Shown in pieces: positions 46,980 to 54,653 of a stretch of DNA of 64,000 nucleotides. The stretch covers positions 2,023,243-2,087,242 of the forward strand of contig NZ_JAMOFV010000006.1 in the NCBI RefSeq assembly GCF_023656515.1. Direction: 5' to 3'. The translations under genes were made by a program, and so were the position numbers. Each line of letters begins with the position of its first letter. Within the stretch, counting starts at the first letter, position 1. Under the pieces are notes generated by a model. It did not search any database. It was given only the letters and a program-made list of their open reading frames with translations, and had not been told where the DNA came from. This DNA is from Clostridium swellfunianum (GTDB taxonomy: Bacteria; Bacillota; Clostridia; Clostridiales; Clostridiaceae).

Positions 46980-47936
46980 CTATTCGAATTTTATTAGATT
47001 TATTTCAGATTTTTTGTTCTTCTTATATTTCTTTTTTTCTTTAGCTAAATCATAAAAGTAAGCCATAAAAAATCCTATTATTAAGATGTTATAAAATGTT
47101 ATTGAAAGATATTCAAACAGAGGAAAAAAAGCTGCTTCTTGTGCAGGCTGTTGCAAATTAAAAGCATAGTAGCACCCATAATAGAAATAACTTAAAATTT
47201 CACTAACATCAGACTCTTGTCTTAATATTAGGTTATTCATATTTCTTACATTATAAATTCCATACATAAATATTAAATAGCATTCCATTCCTATTATTGA
47301 AAATATACCTATGATAGTTGTCAGTAATTTACTATTAGAGTTTTTTATAAACTTAGTAATGAAATTAATCGTAACTCTGAAATTTAGAACAAACATTATT
47401 ACTATTGTTAAAATATTATAACTACCCTCTAAAGCTGATTTGATATTACCAATGAACATAATTAATAGAAGCATAATAAAAACTACAATCATGAGAATTC
47501 TTAGAGCTCCCATCCGTTCTGAGAAAATGAAGTTTATAAAGAAATCTAAATATGCATACAAAGAAACAATAATTAATACAGAGTATATCAAATTAAACCA
47601 TAACATGTTCTTTGGCCAGTTAATCGGGCCTAAAAACATCATAAAAATTGTAGCGACTATTAACAAAATGAGCATATTTTTGTTATTAGTAATATAGGTA
47701 TTTCCAGATATTAATCTTTTTATCTTATTAAATAAATCTTTTAATCCCACGCTTTTCAGTTTTTTAACTTTTATATTCCGAAACTTATGTTTATTTAATT
47801 TAATAAGTTCAAGTACTTCTAATGCTCTATTCCTTAATTTAATTATTTTTTTATAAAAATATAAAACATTGTATATAATAATCATCAAAATTATAGCCAT
47901 TATAGTTATAAAAACGAAAATTTCTTTAAATCCCAT
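46980..47936 (-). CDS. Polytopic membrane protein, unknown
   Basis: About 318 residues with one N-terminal helix, a lysine-rich cytoplasmic stretch of roughly 60 residues, then five or six more helices and a basic C terminus (KEKKKYKKNKK). GGAGG precedes ATG of MGFKEIF by 6 bases. A C-terminal segment (YLSITFYNILIIGFF) vaguely recalls a channel pore region but has no selectivity-filter motif. I do not recognise a family. It lies between two copies of related terminator sequence. Confidence 0.6.
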   Translation of the reverse strand: MGFKEIFVFITIMAIILMIIIYNVLYFYKKIIKLRNRALEVLELIKLNKHKFRNIKVKKLKSVGLKDLFNKIKRLISGNTYITNNKNMLILLIVATIFMMFLGPINWPKNMLWFNLIYSVLIIVSLYAYLDFFINFIFSERMGALRILMIVVFIMLLLIMFIGNIKSALEGSYNILTIVIMFVLNFRVTINFITKFIKNSNSKLLTTIIGIFSIIGMECYLIFMYGIYNVRNMNNLILRQESDVSEILSYFYYGCYYAFNLQQPAQEAAFFPLFEYLSITFYNILIIGFFMAYFYDLAKEKKKYKKNKKSEINLIKFE

Positions 47937-48004
47937 TAATGTCCTCCAAAAGAATTTTATATAAACCATAATTCAACATATTTGTTTAAAATCCTTCAAA
48001 AAAA

Positions 48005-48040
48005 TAAAAAAGACATAGAGGGCTTTATTCTTCTATGTCT
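48005..48040 (-). terminator. Terminator T2
   Basis: AGACATAGA and TCTATGTCT form a 9-pair stem followed on the minus strand by TTTTTTATTTT. Confidence 0.7.
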
Positions 48041-48044
48041 GATA

Positions 48045-48122
48045 TTACTTTCTAAATTCCTTTATCTGTCCATCTGTTTCTTCTATTACATGAGTTAAAG
48101 GTTCATGAAGTGTCAGGTACAT
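48045..48122 (-). pseudogene. Remnant sharing the holin C terminus
   Basis: A 25-codon frame without a Shine-Dalgarno ends DGQIKEFRK, matching the holin ending DGQITEFRK, and is followed by a similar terminator. The remaining 140 bases up to the 48260 gene show nothing convincing. It looks like a relic of a duplicated gene end. Confidence 0.5.
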
Positions 48123-48259
48123 CTAGATTATACTTAGGTCACGCACCTTTTGAGGCTTTATTAGACATTTGAATCTTGAATCCATAATCATATTCATAGA
48201 TACTACTGTGATAAAATATTTCATAATGGCTTTCATCTGTATATGCTTTAACTTTTATT

Positions 48260-49426
48260 CTATGGAAATTTATAGCCAGGTTCATAAGTTCCTCTTCCGT
48301 CACCACTTGCAGAAAATAAAGCTACCACCATTCTTCCAATTCTTATCTGATTAGTTGCTTCATTTTTATATATTACAACTCTTTTAAAATTTAGCTTTGC
48401 ATATTCTACGCCCCAAGGTTCTTTATATAAGCCTTGAGCCTTAGCTCTATCGTGTATTTCATTTATAGTTCCTGCAGTAACAGTAGTTTTTGTTAAACCT
48501 ATAGTTTCAGAATCTGTATTGAAATTATACAAATCAGGCTCAGACCAGTATTTTCTACCTATCTGTAATGGGTCTTTAGTAAAAGCGTATGGTACTCTAT
48601 CACCGACTTTTGTAACCGCTCTTATATAGTCAGAGGATACTTTGCCTTCTGTATAGGCTTTTGCTGCATTAATCATATGCTTGTACGCTGCTCCATTATA
48701 TTTATGATTATCTGTAAATGTAGCATTATATTGATTAGTCAATTCTTCATTGTAAATAAAGGCATTAACAGGTTCCGGTTTTGGCTGCTCTACTGGCTTC
48801 GGTTGTGGTTTGGTTTCTTCTACTGGCTTTGGATCAGGAGTAGGAGTTGGTTTTGCCGGAGTAGGTTCAGGCATACTCGTTTCTGTAGGCTTTGTAGTAC
48901 TAACATTCTTTGCAGGAGCTTCTTGTTTTGGCTCTTCTTTCTTAGGCTCTTCTTGCTTTGGTTCTTCCTTTACGGGTTCTTGTTTCTGCTCCTCTTTAAC
49001 TGATTCTTCTTTCTTAGCCTCTTCTTGTTTAGTTAATTCTTCTCGCTTGGATTTCTCTTCTGTTTGTTTTTTATCGTCCTCTTCTTTAGCTTTTTTATCA
49101 GCCGCTAGTTTTTCTTGTTTTTCAAGCTGTAGCTTTTCTGAAGATACTTTACCTTGCTTTATTGATTCAGGGCTTAGTGTAGTTAACGCTAATCCCCATA
49201 AAATAACAAATATTAATCCTAAACAAGTTAATCCCTTACTTAATTTAGTTTTTTCTTTAAACTTCTGATTTTTGAAAAACAAGTAAAATCCATATGCGAC
49301 TATACCAATAATAGTTAAATATCCTGTAACTCTAGGTAAAGCAAGCATAATAAGACTATATACTACTACATAAAGAGCTATTGTAGTCCACTTGTTTTTA
49401 AATAATTTAATTTCTTTAAAATTCAA
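48260..49426 (-). CDS. Membrane-anchored K/E- and P/T-rich surface protein, unknown C domain
   Basis: The N terminus has three hydrophobic helices closely resembling those of the MBL protein at 40513 (KLF/KLL..KW, YLFFK..KFK, then a KREELTKQEEAKK linker). A repetitive EEPKQE-type linker and a proline/threonine spacer lead to a ~150-residue C-terminal domain (from about NAFIYNEEL to YEPGYKFP) that I do not recognise. GGAGGG lies 6 bases before TTG, the chosen start. Orientation suggests an extracellular C domain. Confidence 0.65.
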   Translation of the reverse strand: MNFKEIKLFKNKWTTIALYVVVYSLIMLALPRVTGYLTIIGIVAYGFYLFFKNQKFKEKTKLSKGLTCLGLIFVILWGLALTTLSPESIKQGKVSSEKLQLEKQEKLAADKKAKEEDDKKQTEEKSKREELTKQEEAKKEESVKEEQKQEPVKEEPKQEEPKKEEPKQEAPAKNVSTTKPTETSMPEPTPAKPTPTPDPKPVEETKPQPKPVEQPKPEPVNAFIYNEELTNQYNATFTDNHKYNGAAYKHMINAAKAYTEGKVSSDYIRAVTKVGDRVPYAFTKDPLQIGRKYWSEPDLYNFNTDSETIGLTKTTVTAGTINEIHDRAKAQGLYKEPWGVEYAKLNFKRVVIYKNEATNQIRIGRMVVALFSASGDGRGTYEPGYKFP

Positions 49427-49515
49427 CTTCATCCCTCCAGTGTGAATTATATTAACTGCTTATAACATATTTCTACACAAATACAAAATTTCCTTCATTT
49501 TACTACAACAAAAGT
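49427..49515. repeat. Duplicated upstream segment, copy B
   Basis: Near-identical to copy A at 42053-42145, including RBS and a TATAAT-like hexamer. The terminator stem of copy A is degenerate here. Confidence 0.85.
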
Positions 49516-49601
49516 GAGCTTTGATTCTTTATTCCCTCAAGATAGTTTTAAGATTTGTATATATTTTTCTTATGTGTCAACAATTTAACTGAGGTGATAA
49601 T

Positions 49602-49805
49602 GTGAACAAGCTTTATATAAATCTTAATGTAAGTGTAACTGATGATAATATAGACAAGTTGGAACGACTAATGCTGGAGCTGCTAATTAGTGGAATGACA
49701 ACACTAAGCGAGTGCGAGAAAGCGTGTGATGCTATTGTGAAGTTAAAAAGTCAAAAGTATCCTGAGAAAAGCTGCAAAGTTATTCCGTTCATGAGTACTA
49801 GATAA
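49602..49805 (+). CDS. 67-residue protein, unknown
   Basis: GAGGTG lies 6 bases before a GTG start. The product (MNKLYINLNVSV..., then helices LERLMLELLISGMTTLSECEKA split) is mixed alpha/beta and soluble. It is one of the few plus-strand prophage genes and converges on the Spo0E-like gene. No family recognised. Confidence 0.6.
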   Translation: MNKLYINLNVSVTDDNIDKLERLMLELLISGMTTLSECEKACDAIVKLKSQKYPEKSCKVIPFMSTR

Positions 49806-49862
49806 AAACTACTAGTACACAAACGATTTTAGGCATTATTTCTTAGGCTTTGAAAGAATAAG

Positions 49863-49885
49863 AAAGCTCTAAACATTAGAGCTTT
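49863..49885. terminator. Terminator between convergent 67-residue and Spo0E-like genes
   Basis: AAAGCTCTAA and TTAGAGCTTT form a 10-pair stem with a 3-base loop and serve both genes; the Spo0E-like stop lies inside it. Confidence 0.75.
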
Positions 49886-50018
49886 CCTCATAAAATAATG
49901 CTATTAAATTATCAAGTACCATACTAATTTCTAGTATTTTACCATCACATAATTGTGCATTTTCTTCTGCCACTAATTCACACAAAATTGATCGTGTAGA
50001 CTCAATTTTTTCTTCCAC
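49869..50018 (-). CDS. Spo0E-like aspartyl-phosphate phosphatase
   Basis: A 49-residue two-helix protein: VEEKIESTRSILCELVAEE, a short turn, then LEISMVLDNLIALFYEE. The spacing and the S/x-x-LDxLI-like core match the Spo0E family, which dephosphorylates Spo0A~P and delays sporulation. Here the usual Ser-Gln before the LDxLI is SM-V, so the motif is not perfect. GGGG lies 6 bases before GTG; an ATG at 50030 is possible but has no spacing. It is prophage-borne. Confidence 0.7.
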   Translation of the reverse strand: MEEKIESTRSILCELVAEENAQLCDGKILEISMVLDNLIALFYEESSNV

Positions 50019-50030
50019 TAGTTTCCCCAT

Positions 50031-50423
50031 CCCTTTTTTACATGTTTGCTTCTTAACACAACATTTACTATTCTAACTTAATAAATAAGCTTTTATATAA
50101 GTTTCAGAATATTCAATTTAATATTATTCTCGTCAAAATGCATTATATATGTTATATACTGGAAATTTCTAAAATTAAGTAGCATATAGAAAAAAGTTTC
50201 TGTGTTACAGTATGGTTATTAGTTGTGGAAAAGACAGATAGGGCTTATACTAAAGCAATTTATTGCTCTTGGAGTTTAGGGAGGCAAAAGGGTTAGGAAA
50301 GAAAATATAAGTCATCAAGATAGGTATTTGACTAGGGGGATGACTGAGGCTTTGGGACAGCAAAAAAGAAGTAGTCATTTTATAACTACCTCTTTGTTTT
50401 TAACATCATGTTCATTTAATTCA
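50031..50423. other. Gene-poor 393-base region with a decayed coding trace
   Basis: The left half is AT-rich with no recognised element. The right half (50220-50400, plus strand) has higher purine content and broken frames with stops, including a TDRAYTKAIYCSWSLGRQ stretch, which looks like a decayed gene. Nothing functional is supported. Confidence 0.35.
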
Positions 50424-51206
50424 TTATGTATTACTAGCGTGTTTTAAAGTATTTATCTTTGTTTCAATCATACTCAGTTGACTAATAAGATTCTCTTTTT
50501 GTTTCTGTAACAGTAGAAGGTCATCTATATTATTAAACTGATTTAAATCAAGCAATATGGATATTTGTTCAGAGACATACATCATCTCTTCAGCCTCTAG
50601 GAATCCTAAATAATCTATTATAAGATTTTTATGTATTGTCACAATAGAAGCCAAATCAATATATGATGGTTTTTTAGCTCCTTTTTCTATCTTATCAACG
50701 TAAAGCTTATATGGAATATTTCTTGTTTTAAGTAATTCCATATATGTTTTATCACTTATCAATGGTTCCTTTAACGACTTAATGGGAACACCATAAAGGT
50801 AATCTTTATCAAAAGCTTGTACATTAATGTTTGAGGATAAAATTAAAAAAGGCCTAACTTTAACTTTTACTACACTATTTAGAGGAATGCTCTTTTGTAC
50901 TTTAGGAACCTTTTCAGTAAATGATATTTTTAACAAATCATCTTTTGTGTATCTACCAATATATCCTTTGCAACCATTGAGTTGCATTGTTTTTTGTTTA
51001 GTACATTCTTCACAAGTAACATTAGTACTAGCCTTACACTTTAAGCAGTTATTTAAATGACTAGCACACTTCTCCTCACAGCAATTAAATATTTGTAGTG
51101 GAGCCTTAACTTTGAAAGGAAACCCTACACGATAAATCATACCTCTCTTTACTGTAAGCTCATCCATTGCTTTAGTCTGGCGTATTAAGTCCTTAATACT
51201 TGGCAT
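50424..51206 (-). CDS. PemK/MazF-like protein with a cysteine-rich insert
   Basis: 260 residues. KRGMIYRVGFPF and, after an insert, VKVRPFLILSSN with LYGVPIKSL resemble the two conserved strands of PemK/MazF-type toxins. Between them is a cysteine cluster (Cys42, 43, 47, 54, 57, 65, 68, 79) that could bind zinc. The C-terminal ~60 residues form a coiled-coil-like helix. It is last of three co-directional genes, with its start 5 bases after the previous stop. Toxin activity is not shown. Confidence 0.5.
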   Translation of the reverse strand: MPSIKDLIRQTKAMDELTVKRGMIYRVGFPFKVKAPLQIFNCCEEKCASHLNNCLKCKASTNVTCEECTKQKTMQLNGCKGYIGRYTKDDLLKISFTEKVPKVQKSIPLNSVVKVKVRPFLILSSNINVQAFDKDYLYGVPIKSLKEPLISDKTYMELLKTRNIPYKLYVDKIEKGAKKPSYIDLASIVTIHKNLIIDYLGFLEAEEMMYVSEQISILLDLNQFNNIDDLLLLQKQKENLISQLSMIETKINTLKHASNT

Positions 51207-51211
51207 TAGCT

Positions 51212-51583
51212 TTATTCCTCATCTTCCTCTGATAATTTCATTAGCTCAATTATTCTTGGATTCAAAACTCGTTCATCGATTTGATAAGTATAATTACCTA
51301 CTATTGGGTACTTTGAATAAACTCTATCCATCTTTGCCTTAATAAAAACAGTTACATCATCACCTTGGTTCCAAACCGAATGATTTGTTATTTTATTCGT
51401 TTTCATTAGTTCATTACTACCTCTTTTAAATGTTTTCTTATCATTTAAAAGTCTGTCCCTTAATAAAGGATTATATTCTCTATGGCGATTGAATATAGAA
51501 TAATTTTGTAAATTTTCACTACACATGAATTCCTCGATAAAATTTTTATCGAATGCATTTGATATCCATGAAATATTATTCAT
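51212..51583 (-). CDS. Middle gene of three-gene module, unknown
   Basis: About 123 residues (MNNISWISNAFDKNF...), soluble, with a charged C terminus ending LSEEDEE. The start overlaps the upstream gene by 8 bases. No family recognised. It may be an antitoxin or partner of the following PemK-like protein; this is inferred from position. Confidence 0.55.
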   Translation of the reverse strand: MNNISWISNAFDKNFIEEFMCSENLQNYSIFNRHREYNPLLRDRLLNDKKTFKRGSNELMKTNKITNHSVWNQGDDVTVFIKAKMDRVYSKYPIVGNYTYQIDERVLNPRIIELMKLSEEDEE

Positions 51584-52196
51584 TTCCACCATCCCTTTTT
51601 TCTTTTATCATTTTTAATATTATATTCTCTAATCTAGTTTTTATAGTATCCACTACTGTCTCAAAACCCTCTACAAATTGATTAAATTCACTGCATTGAA
51701 ATCTTACTGTTAGTTTAATGGAAAACGAAGAGTTTTTTGCAAAATTCGGATTTACTTCCATAATTGCCGGTCTATCATCAATCATCAGGTATAAAATATA
51801 ACCTCTTAACTGAATATCAACTATACTATCTTCAGAATCAAAATCTGTATAGAAATTCTCTATAAAAGCTTCATCGTCTGTATCATAAAAAAGTACACTT
51901 TCAATCTCAGCGTAATGTATTTTTATATCTTCATTACGGCTTATAACGGATTTATATACCTTTTCTATATAATTAATATTTTCTTCACCTGATTCTATAT
52001 CTGAAAAGTCAAAAGTAATTTCATCACCCTCAATAGTTACATCATCACTTCGTTCTTTATTAAAAATATATACTGCAGATTCTTTATTTTTATGCCTTTC
52101 TTGTATCTGGCTATTTTCCACATCTTCGAAATCAAAATTATGGATATTATCTGATAATCCTATCTCAATCTTGAATCTCGTTTGTTTATCTATCAT
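51576..52196 (-). CDS. First gene of three-gene module, acidic protein, unknown
   Basis: 206 residues, strongly acidic, with alternating predicted strands (RFKIEIGLSD, IVDIQLRGYILYLMI, FSIKLTVRFQC) and a C-terminal helix. The strand pattern loosely recalls SecB-like chaperones of toxin-antitoxin-chaperone systems, but no signature supports this. GGGTG precedes the ATG. It is preceded by a short inverted-repeat region. Confidence 0.55.
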   Translation of the reverse strand: MIDKQTRFKIEIGLSDNIHNFDFEDVENSQIQERHKNKESAVYIFNKERSDDVTIEGDEITFDFSDIESGEENINYIEKVYKSVISRNEDIKIHYAEIESVLFYDTDDEAFIENFYTDFDSEDSIVDIQLRGYILYLMIDDRPAIMEVNPNFAKNSSFSIKLTVRFQCSEFNQFVEGFETVVDTIKTRLENIILKMIKEKRDGGNE

Positions 52197-52202
52197 TTTT
52201 AC

Positions 52203-52232
52203 ACCCCACTATAGAATTCTATTATAGAACTC
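52203..52232. promoter_or_regulatory. Palindromic operator-like site upstream of the three-gene module
   Basis: CTATAGAATTCTATTATAG contains the palindrome TAGAATTCTA and overlapping CTATA/TATAG arms directly before the first gene. A local autoregulator could bind here. The rest of the 307-base gap up to the holin is AT-rich with nothing else visible besides the holin terminator. Confidence 0.45.
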
Positions 52233-52464
52233 TCCCTATAAATAGTTTATTAAGAAAAACCAATAAGTTTACAAAAATCAATCACTTAAATCATACATTA
52301 TTTTATATTATATATTTCCAAAATACAACATTTATAATTCTATTCCGACACATAAAAATGCTAATTATCTTGCCGAGCTTGCATAATTTAGTAATTCTTC
52401 AAATTTTGAAAAAAACCTTCTATTTGTGGATAACTTTTATGCATCACTATTCGACAAATAATGC

Positions 52465-52497
52465 AAAAAAGACCTAGAAGGATTTCTCCCTCTAGGT
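52465..52497 (-). terminator. Terminator T3 of the lysis operon
   Basis: ACCTAGA and TCTAGGT form the stem; TTTTTT follows on the minus strand. The core is shared with T1 at 46953. Confidence 0.75.
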
Positions 52498-52503
52498 ATA
52501 ATA

Positions 52504-52821
52504 CTACTTTCTAAACTCTGTTATCTGTCCATCTGGTTTTATTTCCTTAGGAACTTCTGGTATGCTACCTTTAAAGCCTTCCATAGTTTGTTTGAATAAT
52601 TGATTACCTAATACTGCAGCTCCTACAACTAGTATTCCTTGGATTATAGCTTGAATTGTGACTCCTAAAACCCCTATGCTTAATCCAATACTAGCTATAA
52701 GCAATATCCATGGTATAGTCCAATCTGGTACTTTAGAATTACCCTTTAATATTGTTCCTAAAATAAATATTACAGGTATTAGTATCAATGTCTTTTCATT
52801 AATAAATTGCATTATATCCAT
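52504..52821 (-). CDS. Phage holin
   Basis: 105 residues with three hydrophobic segments (LILIPVIFILGTIL, IPWILLIASIGLSIGV and IQGILVVGAAVLG) and a charged C terminus. This matches the Hol44/holin-superfamily V type found in Firmicute phages. It forms membrane lesions that let the amidase reach the wall. GGGAGG precedes the ATG. It follows the amidase by 22 bases. Confidence 0.85.
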   Translation of the reverse strand: MDIMQFINEKTLILIPVIFILGTILKGNSKVPDWTIPWILLIASIGLSIGVLGVTIQAIIQGILVVGAAVLGNQLFKQTMEGFKGSIPEVPKEIKPDGQITEFRK

Positions 52822-52843
52822 TCTGTTTTTCCTCCCTAATATA

Positions 52844-53782
52844 TTAAACTAACTTTATATAATCTTTATTAACATAACCACCGTGGTCGCCAAAATAGAT
52901 GTTATACCAATCTCCCTCTGTTGAACCTATACGGACTTTTACACCATTCTTTAAGTTTCCTATTAAACTATAGTTAGTACCAGCTCCGCTTCTAACATTT
53001 AAGCTGGACTTTACATTTACTATTCCATACTGTATTTTAGGTTTTGGCTCCTCTTCAAAAACATTTATATAGTCTGCGCTTACCCATCCACCATGATCAC
53101 CGAAGTAAATGTTCCACCAATTACCCTCTCTCCAACCTAGTTTAATTCTCTCACCTTTTTTAAGCTTGCCAATAACACCAAAGTTTGTACTAGCACCATC
53201 ACGAACATTTAGCACATCTGCAGTCACAGTACCATATAGGACAGTATTATTATTTTGTTGTTGCTGAGGTTGTCCAATCATAACATTAATAGCTTTCTGT
53301 ACTCCTTCCCTGAATTGGTCAACTGTTTTTCCAAACTTAGCGAAGTAGGCTATAGGATCCTGGTGAGTGGTCTCTTTCCATTTAGCTGATACTTCAGCAT
53401 GAGACATAAGGGTATCCTTATTGATAGTTGTAACTTTAATCACATTCACATGAACATAAGCAAATAGCCAGACAGCTCGCTTCCATATCTCATCGAATTT
53501 ACTTCTATCATCAAAATTACAAAGTTCTATTCCTATGTAGTTTCTGTTTGCTGTTCCTCCAGCATGCCAGGCTTGCTCATTCCAAGGTACTGTTTGAATT
53601 ATGCTTTCATGATCTACAAAAGCATGTGCTGAAACTCCTCTATAGGCTCCGTTAAAATAGCGAAACTCATTTTCTGCTGTTGCTCCTGGAGTAGCAGTTT
53701 CGTGAAGTACAGTTCCCTTTGCTGTTAGTACTTTTCCCGAACGGTTTTTGGATATGAACTTTTCTGTGATTTGATAAGACAT
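52844..53782 (-). CDS. N-acetylmuramoyl-L-alanine amidase endolysin with two SH3 domains
   Basis: It cleaves the amide bond between muramic acid and the stem peptide. The Amidase_2 domain has the zinc His in VLHETATPG and the second in MSHAEVSAKWKETTHQDP, with GIELCNF between. A glutamine-rich linker leads to two bacterial SH3 repeats (TADVLNVRDGASTNFGVIG and VKSSLNVRSGAGTNYSLIG), both ending in YFGDHGG. Length is 312 residues. It is the central gene of the lysis cassette. Confidence 0.93.
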   Translation of the reverse strand: MSYQITEKFISKNRSGKVLTAKGTVLHETATPGATAENEFRYFNGAYRGVSAHAFVDHESIIQTVPWNEQAWHAGGTANRNYIGIELCNFDDRSKFDEIWKRAVWLFAYVHVNVIKVTTINKDTLMSHAEVSAKWKETTHQDPIAYFAKFGKTVDQFREGVQKAINVMIGQPQQQQNNNTVLYGTVTADVLNVRDGASTNFGVIGKLKKGERIKLGWREGNWWNIYFGDHGGWVSADYINVFEEEPKPKIQYGIVNVKSSLNVRSGAGTNYSLIGNLKNGVKVRIGSTEGDWYNIYFGDHGGYVNKDYIKLV

Positions 53783-53796
53783 TGTTTATTCCTCCC

Positions 53797-53994
53797 TTAT
53801 TTTTTAATAATAAAAAAAGCTATAATAGCAGCAATTAATTGCCCTATTACAGCTCTTGAAAGCCAAGTATTATTTTCTTCTAATTTTGTTACCCTTTTCT
53901 CTAATATACTGTACTTTTCATATGTTGTTTCAATCTTTCCTTCAATTCTTATAAGCCTATCTCTAACGTCCTGCATTAATTCTCTATCATCCAT
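53797..53994 (-). CDS. XhlA-like haemolysin/holin-associated protein
   Basis: 65 residues: a coiled-coil with DVRDRLIRIEGKIET and LEKRVTKLEEN then one C-terminal membrane helix ending FFIIKK. This is the XhlA pattern; in Bacillus, XhlA works with XhlB to lyse cells. AGGTG precedes ATG of MDDREL, so the longer upstream frame was rejected. Confidence 0.85.
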   Translation of the reverse strand: MDDRELMQDVRDRLIRIEGKIETTYEKYSILEKRVTKLEENNTWLSRAVIGQLIAAIIAFFIIKK

Positions 53995-54145
53995 ACTGCA
54001 CCTACTTTCGTAAAATATAAAAGACCTGGATCTCTCCAAGTCTCTTAACTGCTATTTGTTTCTCTTATTCCTGCTATACTTAAGCTAATTTCCTTAAACT
54101 GTCTATGTAAAACTTCAAGACTTCATCTTTATGAATTTCTGAATC

Positions 54146-54643
54146 CTAGCGAAGATTTCTGTACTTAGCAATAAACTTAAGTACCCCACATAATGTAAAA
54201 GCATCTGTGATCTTATTATCTCCAGCTAAATTTATTAACTCAGCTAAGTCAAACTCTACCGCATCTACTATGTTTTCTTCAACTTGAAGTTTGTCACATG
54301 AATATTTTGCATCCCAAGCAATAAAATACTCAACCATTTCATTAGATATTCCGTTATTTGTTGCGGTGACACCTAATGATTCAAATCTTACAGCTGTTCC
54401 ACCGATTTCTTCAAATAGTTCTCTTCTTGCTCCGTCTTTAGGTAGCTCTCCAACTTCTAAAAATCCTCTAGGTAACTCTGTTGAGAATTGATTAATCGAT
54501 GGACGAAAGGATTTTATCAAGACAATTTTTTTATCTGTAGTAACTGGGATTATTACTGCTCCCCCTTTAAGAGCTTCTAGAGAAATTATATTATTTTCAT
54601 CATAAACACGATAGTATCCATTATTATATACTTCTGTTTTCAA
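54146..54643 (-). CDS. NUDIX hydrolase (ADP-ribose pyrophosphatase type), amber-truncated
   Basis: The Nudix box reads GFLEVGELPKDGARRELFEEIGG, shown split here as GELPKDGA and RRELFEEIGG. The protein has 165 residues and a TTG start 7 bases after AGGTG. The TAG stop at 54146 is followed in frame by 21 sense codons (DSEIHKDEV...SLRKLA) to a TAA at 54080, so the original product was probably 187 residues. It lies between the lysis cassette and the 416-residue gene. Substrate is unknown. Confidence 0.8.
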   Translation of the reverse strand: MKTEVYNNGYYRVYDENNIISLEALKGGAVIIPVTTDKKIVLIKSFRPSINQFSTELPRGFLEVGELPKDGARRELFEEIGGTAVRFESLGVTATNNGISNEMVEYFIAWDAKYSCDKLQVEENIVDAVEFDLAELINLAGDNKITDAFTLCGVLKFIAKYRNLR

Positions 54644-54653
54644 CCAAATTCAC

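Noticed and set aside
46980-47936. Potassium channel-like protein
   Set aside because: One segment resembles a pore helix, but no TxGYG-type selectivity filter exists.
48810-49268. Plus-strand 152-codon serine/phenylalanine-rich frame
   Set aside because: It is antisense to the E/K/P-rich linker of the 48260 gene and arises from repeat composition.
48260-49426. CAP/SCP-like domain in the C terminus of the 48260 protein
   Set aside because: The general layout (signal/anchor, repeat linker, C domain) suggested it, but the conserved CAP histidine and glutamate motifs are not visible.
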